Source: Niastella yeongjuensis
Lineage (GTDB): Bacteria; Bacteroidota; Bacteroidia; Chitinophagales; Chitinophagaceae
DNA length: 64,000 nt
NCBI RefSeq assembly: GCF_900110245.1
Contig: NZ_FOCZ01000002.1
Location: 496,001-560,000 of the forward strand
Direction of reading: 5' to 3'
Each line of letters opens with the position of its first letter. The first letter of the stretch is position 1. Both the position numbers and the translations under genes were made by a program. Shown one piece after another: positions 7,936 through 17,760 of the stretch. A model generated the notes under the pieces. The model saw only the letters and a list, made by a program, of their open reading frames with translations. It searched no databases and was not told the DNA's origin.

Positions 7936-9525
7936 TTATTGTTTTATTAACTTAAGGGTGTTGGTCTCCAAATCGCTCTGTATACGAAGGAGTATCAGGC
8001 CCTTTTGTGCATTTGTTATATCGATGTTATTTGTTCCGGTAACCAGTCTGCCACGTTGCAATAACCGGCCTGTTCCATCCAATACCTGGTAACTGGCGTC
8101 TTTATCGGCATTAGCTATGATTGAGTTGGTTATCATGGTACTCATAACTCTTACGGAAGCTTTATTGTCGTCTTTGTCGTGTATGGTGATGGTGTTGGAG
8201 TAGTATGATTTATCGTCGCCTGTTGTAATGATCCTGGTGCGGTAAAAAGGAGCGTTGTCCGTTAATGGCTTCCACGAAAAGGATTTGGTGCCGGGGCTTA
8301 CCTGGGCCAGGGTTTCAAAATGAATACCATCTTTTGAATTTTGCACCTCGATGGTTTTAACTGTTTCATCAGTTTCATAGATCCAGCTCAGGTTGTGGAT
8401 GCCATCATTTGATTTACCCGATAAGGTGAACTTGTGTATAGGTAAAATGGCAAGGGGCGAAGCGCTGAGCGTATAATAACCGAGGCTTTCGTTCTTTACA
8501 AAGTTGGCATTGGCCGTGCCTTCTATTACCAGATAATAAGTACCGCTGTTCAGGTTGCTGTCGATGCCGGCATTTACCAGTGCGATGGGGTTGTATTGAT
8601 CAAGGGTGTCTGCTTTGTAATTGAGCAGGCTTAATTTAATATCGAGGTTAGCACCTGAATTGTTAACACCTACATTCTCTGGTATTGCATTTATGTGTAC
8701 GTATGTGGGTGAGGTTAGCGTGAATTTGAATACGTCTTTGTCGGTACCGGAATTAATTAAACCACTGGTGGCAAAACCGGTATTTGAAAACCCCATGGTA
8801 GTAGCGGTGGAATGGGTATCGCCTACATCATCGGGGCGGAAACCGAAGTTATTGGCAGCCCCGGAGATAATAGCCAGGTCATTCTGGTAAAAATTACAGG
8901 CATAGGTGTTGGTGCCATAGTGCCAGGTAGTGAGGTTTTTATAATATCCTACGCCCATAATAGGCGCCCAGCTGGTTTCTCCGGAACCGGTGCCGGGGTT
9001 GTATTCAGTTTTTACACAACTGGCATTATAGGAGCTCTGGTGCTGCAAACCCAGGGTATGGCCTGCCTCGTGTGAAATGGCTTCTGCTACGTTCTTGGTG
9101 CTGTTGCTCAATAGGCCGCTGAATACCCAGGCAGGTGTGCCGGCGCCATTGGAAAAAGTACCCACATAAGCAATACCGCCAACGCCGCCACCATACCATT
9201 GATAGGTGGGGGTAACAATTACTTTGATGCGTTGGAAAATGGGTGCTGCTTTAAATACAGTAGAGTCTGTAGTGATATTTACATTAAAGATGCGGTAGTC
9301 TTCAGCCACCCGGTTAAACATTTCAGTAATGGCAGACGCTGAAAAACCGGAAGGCTGGGCATCAATAGGCCCACTCCAGTTCCAGGGTGTACCGGTTACG
9401 TATTCGCCGTCAAAGTCGATGTAAATGGTAGCTTTTGCCGATGGATAGCTGTTTAATAAAGGAACCTGTGCCCTTACCCCTGTGGCAATAGACAGGCCAA
9501 GCAGTACGGTAAAAATGGATTTCAT
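7936..9525 (-). CDS. Secreted metzincin-type zinc metalloprotease with T9SS sorting tail
   Basis: A 529-residue exported protease. The signal peptide ends near VRAQ. The zinc site is HEAGHTLGLQH (H152, E153, H156, H162), an HExxHxxGxxH motif, followed by a Met-turn candidate APIMGVGYY near 190, which places it among metzincins. A pre-peptidase-C-like beta domain (about 235-355) and a fibronectin-like stretch (365-440) follow. The last 80 residues resemble a type A T9SS sorting domain, with GTGRLLQRGRL and an NTLKLIKQ end. It is predicted to cross the outer membrane through T9SS. Confidence 0.87.
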   Translation of the reverse strand: MKSIFTVLLGLSIATGVRAQVPLLNSYPSAKATIYIDFDGEYVTGTPWNWSGPIDAQPSGFSASAITEMFNRVAEDYRIFNVNITTDSTVFKAAPIFQRIKVIVTPTYQWYGGGVGGIAYVGTFSNGAGTPAWVFSGLLSNSTKNVAEAISHEAGHTLGLQHQSSYNASCVKTEYNPGTGSGETSWAPIMGVGYYKNLTTWHYGTNTYACNFYQNDLAIISGAANNFGFRPDDVGDTHSTATTMGFSNTGFATSGLINSGTDKDVFKFTLTSPTYVHINAIPENVGVNNSGANLDIKLSLLNYKADTLDQYNPIALVNAGIDSNLNSGTYYLVIEGTANANFVKNESLGYYTLSASPLAILPIHKFTLSGKSNDGIHNLSWIYETDETVKTIEVQNSKDGIHFETLAQVSPGTKSFSWKPLTDNAPFYRTRIITTGDDKSYYSNTITIHDKDDNKASVRVMSTMITNSIIANADKDASYQVLDGTGRLLQRGRLVTGTNNIDITNAQKGLILLRIQSDLETNTLKLIKQ

Positions 9526-9594
9526 TGGATTTCAGATGCGAATTTGGACGATTAAATGGTGTTCAGCGTTTTCAGGGGGGTACGGATCAATTGG

Positions 9595-10062
9595 TTACTC
9601 AACCAGGAAAAATTGCTTTTGTTTCTTTACCCAGAAATACCGGTTGTTTTCTTCCGTTAGTACCAACACTTCATCAGCTTTGGGATTGATGATGGTGCCT
9701 ACCAGTTTTTCTGTATTATCGTTTTGCGTAATTACGGATATGGAGCAAAAAGTGCCTGGCATACTGGTTGACCTGATGTTCATGTTCATTACGTTGGGCG
9801 ATGACTGAACTCGTTCAACAAGTTCGCCGGAGAATTCAAAATTTCCGAGCGCCAGATCTATTTTGTCTGCAATACGACGGGCAGAAAGCCCTTTGATCAC
9901 TGAAAAATTACATTCCAGTTTGGGAGGAAGCTGACCTACGCTTGAGGCCCTGCTTAATACAGGTTTGGGGTTAAGGATAACGGGTGGTTGTTGCTGGGCG
10001 GATATTGATTGGAATGCAAACATGCACGCCACTAAGAGCCCTACAGCATTCTGGTTTTTCAT
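9595..10062 (-). CDS. Small exported protein of unknown function
   Basis: I do not recognise this 155-residue protein. A clear signal peptide (GLLVACMFAFQSISAQ) is followed by a Pro-rich linker (PPVILNPKPV) and a compact domain with mixed polar and hydrophobic strands and two Cys residues about 60 positions apart (ECNF and TFCS), which could form a disulfide in the periplasm. It precedes the metalloprotease gene on the same strand with a 69-nt gap, so an accessory or inhibitor role is conceivable but not supported by any motif. Confidence 0.65.
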   Translation of the reverse strand: MKNQNAVGLLVACMFAFQSISAQQQPPVILNPKPVLSRASSVGQLPPKLECNFSVIKGLSARRIADKIDLALGNFEFSGELVERVQSSPNVMNMNIRSTSMPGTFCSISVITQNDNTEKLVGTIINPKADEVLVLTEENNRYFWVKKQKQFFLVE

Positions 10063-10251
10063 TTGTACGGGTTTTAGTGTTCGGATCTGGATTGCCAGGG
10101 TACGGGTCTTAGGGATATACTAAATCTACGATCGCTTCGATTCAATACGAAGTTAAAACGCAAATGGTATGCGGTTATTTTACAATGGGGATATAATCAA
10201 ATGATCTGAGTGTAAAATATGGGTTGTACTAAGGGTTATTACCAGGGGTGG

Positions 10252-10623
10252 TTAGTATTGACCCGTACTAAGCAGCACTAAAGTGCAGGCCTCCATGGGC
10301 TGGATGCCATTGCTTTTTGCCAGGTCGTATAATTCAGGATTTTCGGTACCCGGGTTGAAAATAATACGTTTTGGCCGCAGGGATAGTATATAATCGTAGT
10401 ATTCTTTCTGATTGGCAGGGTTCAGGTATAACGTAACAGTATCAACCGTTTCCTCGGGGTTTTTCTCCGTGGAAATATCCACATCCAGCACCTTTCCCTG
10501 TTTGCGCCCGATGGCCACCACGGGGTGCTGGTGCTTGCGTAAACTGTTTAAAGCCAGAAAACTATACCGGCCCGGGTTGGCAGATGCGCCCAGGACCACC
10601 GTTTTTTTACTACCTGTTTCCAT
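10252..10623 (-). CDS. CoA-binding (YccU-like) protein
   Basis: A small Rossmann-fold CoA-binding domain protein. The nucleotide-binding start is TVVLGASANPGRYSF, and the C-terminal half has the typical RIIFNPGTENPEL and MEACTLVLL stretches. The chosen start is the Met 9 residues before VLGAS (10623); an upstream Met at 10665 would add a hydrophobic tail not expected for this cytoplasmic family. It is the last gene of a long minus-strand run. No specific substrate is known. Confidence 0.85.
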   Translation of the reverse strand: METGSKKTVVLGASANPGRYSFLALNSLRKHQHPVVAIGRKQGKVLDVDISTEKNPEETVDTVTLYLNPANQKEYYDYILSLRPKRIIFNPGTENPELYDLAKSNGIQPMEACTLVLLSTGQY

Positions 10624-10715
10624 ACCCATTACAACAACTATTTTAGGCAGTTGGTTGTATTTCAAAACTATAATATTTTCCGGGTAAACAAAAGGCGGGG
10701 TAAAATGTTATGGTG

Positions 10716-11807
10716 CTATTCATTTCCTTGTGTATTGCGAACAATATTGGTAAGCGCGTGCTCCAGTTCGTTATATTTAAATGAAAAGCCCGACTGTAAT
10801 AATTTGGCGGGATAGGCCCACCTGCTCTTCAGCACCATTTCACTTTCTGTGCCTATCAGTGCAGCTCCCAGCTCCAGCAGCCAGGTATAAACCGGCAGCC
10901 CCGATCGTTTGCCTTTCAGGGTACGTAGTGTTTTCATAAAATGGGCATTGGATACGGCATTGGGCGTACAACAATTGTAAATTCCTTCCATCTCTTTTTG
11001 TTCATAACACCAGTCAACAAGCCGGCACAGATCTTCAATATGTAACCAGCTGAACATTTGGTGTCCATTGCCCTGTTGGCCGCCTAAGCCCGCATTTATC
11101 AGGTTGTAAAAGGGCGTCATGATGCTGCCAGGGCCTAACGCAATACCAATTCGCAAACCTATTTTACGGGTGAAGGGTGTTCGCTGATCAAAGAAACTGT
11201 TCTCCCATTGGTGACAAACCTGAACGGAGAAATCTTTATCAGGTGCTTCGTAAGCGGCGCTGTATTTCCCATGCCGCAAACGGGCGCTGAATTTTTTGTA
11301 CCGGTACCGTAACCGGTCGAAGAAGGAATACGGCATATTGTCTTTCCTGGCATCGCTGATAAGCCCGGTATATTCATCATTGGGTTTATCCAGGGTATGC
11401 TGGTAAATAGTGGCCGAAGCCGCATTGATCCATAATTTGGGTGGAACCACGGTTTGCCTGATGGCATCGCCAATGGCTTTGGTCGATTGCGTGCGGCTGT
11501 CGATGATCTGTTGTTTGTTCTTTTCTGTATAACGGCAGTTCACCGATTTGCCGGCCAGGTTAATTACCACATCGGCCCCGTCAATGTCCTGCAGCCAGTG
11601 TTTTTCTACATGTATGCCATCCCATCGCCAGTAGGTGATGTTATAACCATCTTCCGCTCTTATTAATTTATTAGTGTGGTTGTTTTGCTGTTTGTTTACC
11701 GAATGACGGCTTAACAGTATTACATGGTTGTCTTTTCCAAAATAACGGGCCATTGCCTGGCCAATAAATCCGGTGCCACCGGCAATAACGATCTTTTTGT
11801 GTTTCAT
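10716..11807 (-). CDS. TIGR01777-family NAD(P)-dependent epimerase
   Basis: An extended SDR protein of 363 residues. The dinucleotide site is IVIAGGTGFIGQAMA at the N-terminus, ADVVINLAGKSV follows, and the C-terminal DUF1731-like segment is recognisable in KTLRTLKGKRSGLPVYTWLLELGAALIG. It is longer than the usual 300 residues because of an insertion of basic, Tyr-rich sequence around 165-190. It starts 13 nt after the DUF393 gene stop, so they share an mRNA. The reaction is unknown for the family. Confidence 0.87.
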   Translation of the reverse strand: MKHKKIVIAGGTGFIGQAMARYFGKDNHVILLSRHSVNKQQNNHTNKLIRAEDGYNITYWRWDGIHVEKHWLQDIDGADVVINLAGKSVNCRYTEKNKQQIIDSRTQSTKAIGDAIRQTVVPPKLWINAASATIYQHTLDKPNDEYTGLISDARKDNMPYSFFDRLRYRYKKFSARLRHGKYSAAYEAPDKDFSVQVCHQWENSFFDQRTPFTRKIGLRIGIALGPGSIMTPFYNLINAGLGGQQGNGHQMFSWLHIEDLCRLVDWCYEQKEMEGIYNCCTPNAVSNAHFMKTLRTLKGKRSGLPVYTWLLELGAALIGTESEMVLKSRWAYPAKLLQSGFSFKYNELEHALTNIVRNTQGNE

Positions 11808-11820
11808 ACAGGTACAGATA

Positions 11821-12660
11821 TTAGTTGAAAGGAATAAACAAACAGATGCACAAACCCATAATGCAGGCCAGGTTGATCGACAGCACCAGCTGGTAACGGT
11901 CGAGCATATTGGCGAAAGTCATTCGCCGGAAATATTCGTGAAAGACCACAATAGACACCAGTATCAGGTAACCATAATTAACCCAATTGCCTGGTTGTAT
12001 ATAAGCATCGGTGAGCACCAGTGGAATCAGCAATAAATTGGTCACCAGCGTAAGCATGTTCACCTGGCCCAGGTAGTCGAAGGCGGTTTGTTTAGGCAGG
12101 AACAAGGCCACTATACAATTGAGCGCAACCATACTGGCATGCAGCCCCAATAATTGAATAAGCGATAATGAATAACCGGGGAGTTGGGTTAACAGGTGTT
12201 GGTGAACCGGCAAAATCATCAGGGTATTAACTACCAGGAATGTGACCAGGAATAACAGGCGGTAAAACAGGTTGAACGAAGGTGTGCAATCAACTTTAAG
12301 CGGCGAAGTTTTAACGGCTACAATCACTTTCCGGTTGTAGGATATAAAGCTGTACAATTTTTTGAGGAACCAGTTAATGGGCTTTACCCGGCCAATGGTT
12401 TTTATCAACGCACATTTTTGTCCCAGTATCTCCAGTAAGGCATCTATGCCATACCAAACCTGTTTGGTACCAGGGTCAAGCAGGGGTATTTCATTTACAC
12501 TGCGTTGCCAGTTGATGGTATGTAACAGTTCGGGCGAAACGGCGGTGAAAGATTTACGGCCTTCTGTGGTTAATAATCCTGATTTTACAAAGGCGCTGGT
12601 ATAGACTGCACAGAGCGGACAATCATCGTCGTAGATTAATATTTTATCTGTATTTTCCAT
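11821..12660 (-). CDS. DCC1-like (DUF393) thiol-disulfide oxidoreductase with membrane domain
   Basis: The N-terminal 125 residues are a DUF393 domain with the signature DDDCPLC (near residue 12), a CxxC-like redox site variant. The C-terminal 150 residues carry about four or five hydrophobic membrane segments (LLFLVTFLVVNTLMIL, ALNCIVALFL, LTLVTNLLLIPLVL, ILVSIVVFHEYF, CIMGLCICLFIP). Stand-alone DUF393 proteins are about 130 residues, so this is a fusion with a membrane module. It is co-oriented with the epimerase and close to it. Confidence 0.8.
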   Translation of the reverse strand: MENTDKILIYDDDCPLCAVYTSAFVKSGLLTTEGRKSFTAVSPELLHTINWQRSVNEIPLLDPGTKQVWYGIDALLEILGQKCALIKTIGRVKPINWFLKKLYSFISYNRKVIVAVKTSPLKVDCTPSFNLFYRLLFLVTFLVVNTLMILPVHQHLLTQLPGYSLSLIQLLGLHASMVALNCIVALFLPKQTAFDYLGQVNMLTLVTNLLLIPLVLTDAYIQPGNWVNYGYLILVSIVVFHEYFRRMTFANMLDRYQLVLSINLACIMGLCICLFIPFN

Positions 12661-12741
12661 ATTTTCAGAAATAAATGAAAGTATAGGGTCAAATAAAAGC
12701 CGGTGACCGGCTTAATATTGTTTGTTGTTTGGTAGTTGCTG

Positions 12742-13248
12742 TTATTTGAACAGTTTCAGCAGATTGCCTAAGAACCAGTTTTCATCGGCCTTTACCATGG
12801 TATCGAGCATTCTGTCGGCCTGCTGGCCAAACTTCCTGATGTTGCCAATGGTTTCGGTAAACTGTTTACTGTGCTTGTCTTTTTTATCACCCTCAATGTC
12901 TTCCAGTTGGTCCAGCAGGCGCAGCATGGGATCAAGCTCCCGTTTCTTACGCTCCTTTACAATTTGCGTGGCTACTTTCCAGATGTCTTTTTCTGCCGAG
13001 AAATATTCTTTTCGTTCACCGGGGATCAATATCCTGCTTACCAGGCCCCAGTCAATCAGGTCACGAATGTTCATATTCACGTTGCCACGGCTGATGCTGA
13101 GTTGTTCCATAAGGTCATCCTGGCTCAGTGGGTCAGGACTGATCATCAACAGCGCATGTATTTGCGCCATGGTGCGGTTAATGCCCCAGTGTGAACCGAA
13201 TGCTCCCCAGGAAGCAATGAATTGTTGTTGCGCTTCTGCGAGTTTCAT
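12742..13248 (-). CDS. GbsR/MarR-family transcriptional regulator
   Basis: A 168-residue winged-helix regulator. The helix-turn-helix region is DLMEQLSISRGNVNMNIRDLIDWGLVSRI, followed by a wing with GERKEYFSAEKDIW, which is the GbsR pattern. The C-terminal half is a coiled-coil-like helix (KERKKRELDPMLRLLDQLED) suited to dimerisation. It sits inside the nine-gene minus-strand run that begins with the prenyltransferase/type III PKS genes, so it may control that operon; no operator could be assigned. Confidence 0.87.
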   Translation of the reverse strand: MKLAEAQQQFIASWGAFGSHWGINRTMAQIHALLMISPDPLSQDDLMEQLSISRGNVNMNIRDLIDWGLVSRILIPGERKEYFSAEKDIWKVATQIVKERKKRELDPMLRLLDQLEDIEGDKKDKHSKQFTETIGNIRKFGQQADRMLDTMVKADENWFLGNLLKLFK

Positions 13249-13301
13249 ATTTACTGCCCAAAGATAAGGCGCGTTTCTGAATTTTCAAAACTTATTGAAA
13301 G

Positions 13302-14756
13302 TTAGTTGGGTGGGCAATCAAGTCTTTTGTCTAAGCGGGTAGCCGTGTTTTTTCCCGGACGCAGTACCAGGGCCAGGTAGGCGCCGCCATTTTGCATTTT
13401 GTTTTTACTGAATACGTTGGCCCAGTTGTGTATGCCTAATAACAGCGGTCCGAATTTAACGGCCCCGCCCACCCACAGTTTTTCTTTGGTGTTGAATTGT
13501 ATGGGCAGAAAAAATCCCAGGCGCCGGGTTTCCCAGCGGGGCGTAACGGTTAGCATGTTCAGTTCGGTAAGCCGCCGTTCCTTGCCGCTTAAGGAAGACA
13601 AATTAAGCGAGGCGTTGCCGTTTACATACCAGGCACCGGTAATAAAATGATCAACGTTCAATACCAGTCGCATGGGATTAACAACATGGAACGTACCGCC
13701 GGGTTGTTTAATGTTTTTGGCAATTCCGTTTAGGCGTTCATTGAAGTCCTGTAGTTTATCGATATCATCGAACCGGATGTCCAGCACGGTATCGGTAATG
13801 TTATCGTGAAAACCACTTACCCTGCGGCTGTTGACGCCATATTTATAAGGATTGAAACCTACATCGAGCAACGATAACCCGATCTTCCAGTTGTAGTCGT
13901 AATACGTATCATCATCAAACACAGTGAGGATCTGTTGCGGTTTAATGAGGTATTCAAGACCGAAGTCGAAGGAAACGCCGGTTTGGGAATGGCTTAGAAA
14001 GTCGCGCAGGTTCTGGCGGGTACCTTTTTCTTTTTGCCAGCCATCGTAGTTGCTCGAATATTCGTATTCGGCGTACACGTCTTGCAGGGTATAATCGTTG
14101 ATATTGTTGTGTACGGTGGAGGTAGCGCTGCCATTCAGGATATTGACGTAGGCGCCGCTGACACCCCGGGTTAGTTTTGCTGTAACACCGGCATTCAGAC
14201 GCGAATCGGTTCTGTCCCAAATGGTTTGTGCCCAGGTCACAAAGAATTCTACCCAGGCGCTGTGTATGGCATCGGCAGATAGTTTACGGTCGTAATTGCC
14301 AAGGTCGAAAAAGTCGCGGGTGCTGGTGAGCGTATCTACAAAGTTGACGGGGCCGGTGCTTGCCTGCGTATAACTGCGCAGGTTCAACCCAAAACCGATA
14401 GCCTGTTTGCGGTTAAGGGCAATGCGGGTATTGAGCAGGTTTACATTAAGATCGTCATAGACAAACCGCTTGAAGTCGCCTTCCCTGATACTATATTCCG
14501 ATTTAGCCGGATTGCTGAAGAGCGACCAGTTGTGAATAACAACGCTATTGGTGGCATTCTTTTTCTGTACCCCAAAAATGGTAACATCCCATTTGTAAGG
14601 GGTATTTACAATGGAGGCAGGGTTATTGCCGATGCCCAGGCTGCCCGCATAATTACTGCCCTGAAGCGCATAGTAATTCTGCGCGTAACCATTTGTGTGA
14701 ACCAGTAGTAACCATAGAGCGTGCAATAACCATTTTTTGTTAAAATGGTTTACCAT
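13302..14756 (-). CDS. Outer-membrane protein, DUF5723-like
   Basis: A 484-residue exported protein with a signal peptide (LLHALWLLLVHTNGYAQ), rich in aromatic strands and Gly/Asn turns like an outer-membrane barrel of the PorV/DUF5723 type. The N-terminal YAGSLGIGNNPASIVNTPYKWDV stretch is typical of these proteins. Its first codons overlap the end of the FAD enzyme gene by 17 nt, so it is translationally coupled to the biosynthetic cluster and may serve in storage or export of its lipid product. Family naming is from memory of the pattern. Confidence 0.65.
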   Translation of the reverse strand: MVNHFNKKWLLHALWLLLVHTNGYAQNYYALQGSNYAGSLGIGNNPASIVNTPYKWDVTIFGVQKKNATNSVVIHNWSLFSNPAKSEYSIREGDFKRFVYDDLNVNLLNTRIALNRKQAIGFGLNLRSYTQASTGPVNFVDTLTSTRDFFDLGNYDRKLSADAIHSAWVEFFVTWAQTIWDRTDSRLNAGVTAKLTRGVSGAYVNILNGSATSTVHNNINDYTLQDVYAEYEYSSNYDGWQKEKGTRQNLRDFLSHSQTGVSFDFGLEYLIKPQQILTVFDDDTYYDYNWKIGLSLLDVGFNPYKYGVNSRRVSGFHDNITDTVLDIRFDDIDKLQDFNERLNGIAKNIKQPGGTFHVVNPMRLVLNVDHFITGAWYVNGNASLNLSSLSGKERRLTELNMLTVTPRWETRRLGFFLPIQFNTKEKLWVGGAVKFGPLLLGIHNWANVFSKNKMQNGGAYLALVLRPGKNTATRLDKRLDCPPN

Positions 14757-15879
14757 GTGTTTGCTGTATTAGAAACGCTACAAACTTTGGAAAGGGCTTG
14801 ACCATTTTTATGAGTACGTTGGATAGGATCGTACTTCCGAAGAAGCTTTGTAACAGGCGGCCGGCCTGCAAACGCCGGCCAAATTTTTTCTCCCACTGCT
14901 CGGTGTATTGAATTTCCATTTCGTACCGGTTAATTCGTCCCTGTAAAAACGAACTGATCTCTTCAAAAGCAAGTTTGCTGCTGTGCAGTGCCATGCTCAT
15001 GCCGTTACCGCAAAGTGGTGCAATAAGGCCGGCGGTATCGCCAATCATTAAAACATGGTTTTCAACTTGTGTTTTCTTATTGAAAGAGACCCGGGAAATG
15101 GTTAACGGCTCTTCATATAACATTTCTGCATTGGAGAAGATCTTCTCCAGGAAAGGATTTTTCATCAGGATATCCTTTTCCATACTACTAATATCGTTCC
15201 GGCACTTACGCAGGTTGGCGGCCGTAGTTAAATAACAAAGGCAATATTTGTTTTCCTCAATTTGGGAAATTCCACAATAGCCATTCTCAAAATTGTGGAG
15301 GGCTATCAGGTCGGCCGGGTGATGGGTGCGAATGTGGTATTTTACAGCAATGTAGTGGTTGAGTGCATTGGGTTTTACTTTGGTAAACTGGCGTTTCCAT
15401 TTTATATCCAGGTTGCCGCGTTTGCCATAGGCGCCAGCCACCACGGTTGCTTCTACATCGCCTTTATTGGTGAATAACAGAAAGTTGTTGTTGCGATAAA
15501 CCACATTCAGCACTTTGGTTTCTTCCAGCAGCGTAACGCCTTCCTGGCGGGCAATATCGGCCAGTAGTTTATCGATGGTGAACCGGCTGATGCCGAAACC
15601 GCCTAACGGCAGGGTAGATTCTATATAATTCCCATTGGGCGTTGTAATAAGCAGGCGGTTGATAATGGGCAATTGCATATCGCTCAGGGGCAGGCCCAGG
15701 TCCTGCAAAAAGTTCCAGCTTTCCAGGCTGATGTATTCACCGCAAACTTTGTGAAAAGGGTATTTCTCTCTTTCGAACAACACGGTTTTATAACCGGCAC
15801 GGGCGCCTTGAATGGCCAGGGCCAAACCGGCCAGTCCACCGCCAACAATGGCAATATCATATTTGGGTTGAAGGCTCAC
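14740..15879 (-). CDS. FAD-dependent oxidoreductase, geranylgeranyl reductase/aromatic hydroxylase type
   Basis: A 379-residue flavoprotein. The FAD site is IVGGGLAGLALAIQ at residues 8-21, followed by KVCGEYIS, the substrate/flavin loop of geranylgeranyl-reductase-like enzymes. A second flavin motif is GDTAGLIAPLCGNGMSMAL near 290. In phenolic-lipid clusters such as srs of Streptomyces, a flavoprotein hydroxylates the alkylresorcinol ring; reduction of a prenyl tail is the alternative. It lies 15 nt after the methyltransferase gene. Confidence 0.87.
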   Translation of the reverse strand: MSLQPKYDIAIVGGGLAGLALAIQGARAGYKTVLFEREKYPFHKVCGEYISLESWNFLQDLGLPLSDMQLPIINRLLITTPNGNYIESTLPLGGFGISRFTIDKLLADIARQEGVTLLEETKVLNVVYRNNNFLLFTNKGDVEATVVAGAYGKRGNLDIKWKRQFTKVKPNALNHYIAVKYHIRTHHPADLIALHNFENGYCGISQIEENKYCLCYLTTAANLRKCRNDISSMEKDILMKNPFLEKIFSNAEMLYEEPLTISRVSFNKKTQVENHVLMIGDTAGLIAPLCGNGMSMALHSSKLAFEEISSFLQGRINRYEMEIQYTEQWEKKFGRRLQAGRLLQSFFGSTILSNVLIKMVKPFPKFVAFLIQQTHGKPF

Positions 15880-15894
15880 GTTGCGGGTTATAGC

Positions 15895-16599
15895 TTAATC
15901 ACATTTGTTTTTTGATACAATCAGCCAGCGAAAGGCCCATTTCCATTCTATTGTAAAATCAGGGATGCCGGCAATACTTAAAAACTGGATCCATTCATCC
16001 CTGGTAAAACCGCGGGCTACAGATAAGGGCGCATCGTGTTTAACGAGATAGCTTTTTGAGAACAAATTCGTCAGCACTTTAATGGAATAGTAAGCTACCT
16101 TGTGCCGGTGCAGGTCATTTATAAAGAACCCAAGCCGGGCATTGGTTTTCATCCATTGTAATTGTTTTACCATTTCCCGGTCAGAGAAATGATGACAGAA
16201 CAGGGAGGAGAAAATAATATCCGGTGGTGTTTCCAGTTCCACTTCTTTATAATCGGAGGCGATCCATTGAGCATTGTTGAGTAATCGTTTGGCTGCTACT
16301 TCAATACAATGCGGGTTGATGTCGATGCCAATAAAAGCAACCGGGATCTTTCGTTTTTCGCACCAGTTCTTTATGGCTACCAGGTTATCGCCACCGCCAC
16401 AGCCAACTTCACAGATCGTGACTGCCGACGCCGGTTTCTTTTTATCAATCAGTGCCGCCAGGCCATTCAGTGTGATGGCATGCCCGCCCAGCCAGGTGTT
16501 GATGAAGTTTAACTCCTGCATATTCCGTTTTATATCTTCAAAAGGAATATCCGGACGGTCGAGCAATTCGGATTGATATGATCTGTGACGAAAATTCAC
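15895..16599 (-). CDS. SAM-dependent methyltransferase of the type III PKS cluster
   Basis: A class I methyltransferase of 234 residues. Motif I is ICEVGCGGGDNL and the acidic ribose-binding position lies in FIGIDINPHCIEVA. The post-motif region IIFSSLFCHHFSDREMVKQL resembles O- or C-methyltransferases acting on polyketides or quinones. It sits between the type III PKS and FAD genes, with gaps of 60 and 15 nt. Its likely substrate is the PKS product or a hydroxylated derivative; this is inferred from context only. Confidence 0.85.
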   Translation of the reverse strand: MNFRHRSYQSELLDRPDIPFEDIKRNMQELNFINTWLGGHAITLNGLAALIDKKKPASAVTICEVGCGGGDNLVAIKNWCEKRKIPVAFIGIDINPHCIEVAAKRLLNNAQWIASDYKEVELETPPDIIFSSLFCHHFSDREMVKQLQWMKTNARLGFFINDLHRHKVAYYSIKVLTNLFSKSYLVKHDAPLSVARGFTRDEWIQFLSIAGIPDFTIEWKWAFRWLIVSKNKCD

Positions 16600-16659
16600 G
16601 TTTGTAATATATGACTTTCTGCCTGACCCGCGAAACGCCTGTTCAAACCGAATAAAATA

Positions 16660-17760
16660 TTAGCAATTCGTTGATGCCACAAATGTTTCCATTGTGAGAC
16701 CGGGCCCAAAAGCCGCGCCAAAAATGTGTTCTTTTCCGTTGTGGTTGTGCAGAAGGGCAGATGCCATTTTTTTAAGCACGAAGAATATGGTGGAGGACGA
16801 CATATTCCCATATTGCTGCATTACATCATACGATGCCTGTAATTCGTTTGCCTGAAACGATAGTGTTTTGTGAACGGTTTCCAGGATCTTTTTTCCACCG
16901 GGGTGTATGCACCAGTGCGAAATATCCTGGCGGGTTAACCCGTTTTTTGCCAGCGCCCGGTTGGTAAGCCCGGTGAAATCTTCTTCCAGCAGGTCGGGAA
17001 TATAATTGCTCAGCGTCATCAAAAAACCTGTAGAGGACACTTCCCAGGCCATGTCTTTTTTGCCTTTGGGCATTACTTCTGAATAAAACCCATCGAGATG
17101 CAGGCCTTTAAGCGGGTGTTCATCGGCTGTAACTACCGCGGCAGCACTGCCATCGGCAAACAACAGGCTCGATGCCATGTTATCCATCGTTGGCTCCCGT
17201 TGAAAATGTAACGTACACAGCTCCGTGCACACTACCAGTACTTTTGCCTGTTTGTCGGCCTGGCAAATAGCATCGGCGGTTTTTAAGGCGTGAATGCCAG
17301 CATAGCAACCCATAAAATTAATGGAAGAACGGGCGGTATGCCGCGGCAGATCGAGCAGTTCCATTACCTGCAGGTCGAGGCCGGGAGCGCTGAGTCCGGT
17401 ACAGCTGACCGTGATCAGGTGCGTGATCTCCGATTCGGAAATTTTGCCATCTATACAGTCACGGACAGCATTCACCGATAATTGCGGGGCATACTTGTGA
17501 AACCAGGTCATGCGCTGTTCAAGGGATGGAAATGGTTCCAGGTTCTCGGTGTGCGGATAGAATTTCCACTCCGGCACGGGCCGGCTGTAATCGGGTATTA
17601 CAGAATAACGGGTATCAATATGGCTTTGGTGATACAAAAAACGTAACCGGCGTTTGTCGGCTTCAGTAAACGAATAAATAAGCTGCATGAATTGCAGAAT
17701 GTCTTCCTGCCGGTGCCTGAATGCAGGCACGGCGGTACCGATGGCAATTATTTTACTCAA
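16660..17760 (-). CDS. Type III polyketide synthase (chalcone/stilbene synthase superfamily)
   Basis: A 366-residue thiolase-fold enzyme that extends an acyl-CoA starter with malonyl-CoA and cyclises the product. The complete catalytic triad is visible: C152 in NFMGCYAG, H286 in CIHPGGKK and N319 in GNMSSSTIFF. SCTGLSAPGLDL near 120 is the typical superfamily stretch. Bacterial relatives make alkylresorcinols, alkylpyrones or naphthalenes; the ring type cannot be told from sequence. Its start overlaps the UbiA-like gene stop by 8 nt, so it is translationally coupled. Confidence 0.93.
   Translation of the reverse strand: MSKIIAIGTAVPAFRHRQEDILQFMQLIYSFTEADKRRLRFLYHQSHIDTRYSVIPDYSRPVPEWKFYPHTENLEPFPSLEQRMTWFHKYAPQLSVNAVRDCIDGKISESEITHLITVSCTGLSAPGLDLQVMELLDLPRHTARSSINFMGCYAGIHALKTADAICQADKQAKVLVVCTELCTLHFQREPTMDNMASSLLFADGSAAAVVTADEHPLKGLHLDGFYSEVMPKGKKDMAWEVSSTGFLMTLSNYIPDLLEEDFTGLTNRALAKNGLTRQDISHWCIHPGGKKILETVHKTLSFQANELQASYDVMQQYGNMSSSTIFFVLKKMASALLHNHNGKEHIFGAAFGPGLTMETFVASTNC

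Noticed and set aside
12722..13267. 181-codon plus-strand ORF rich in Ser and Cys
   Set aside because: Antisense to the GbsR-type regulator, whose motifs are clear.
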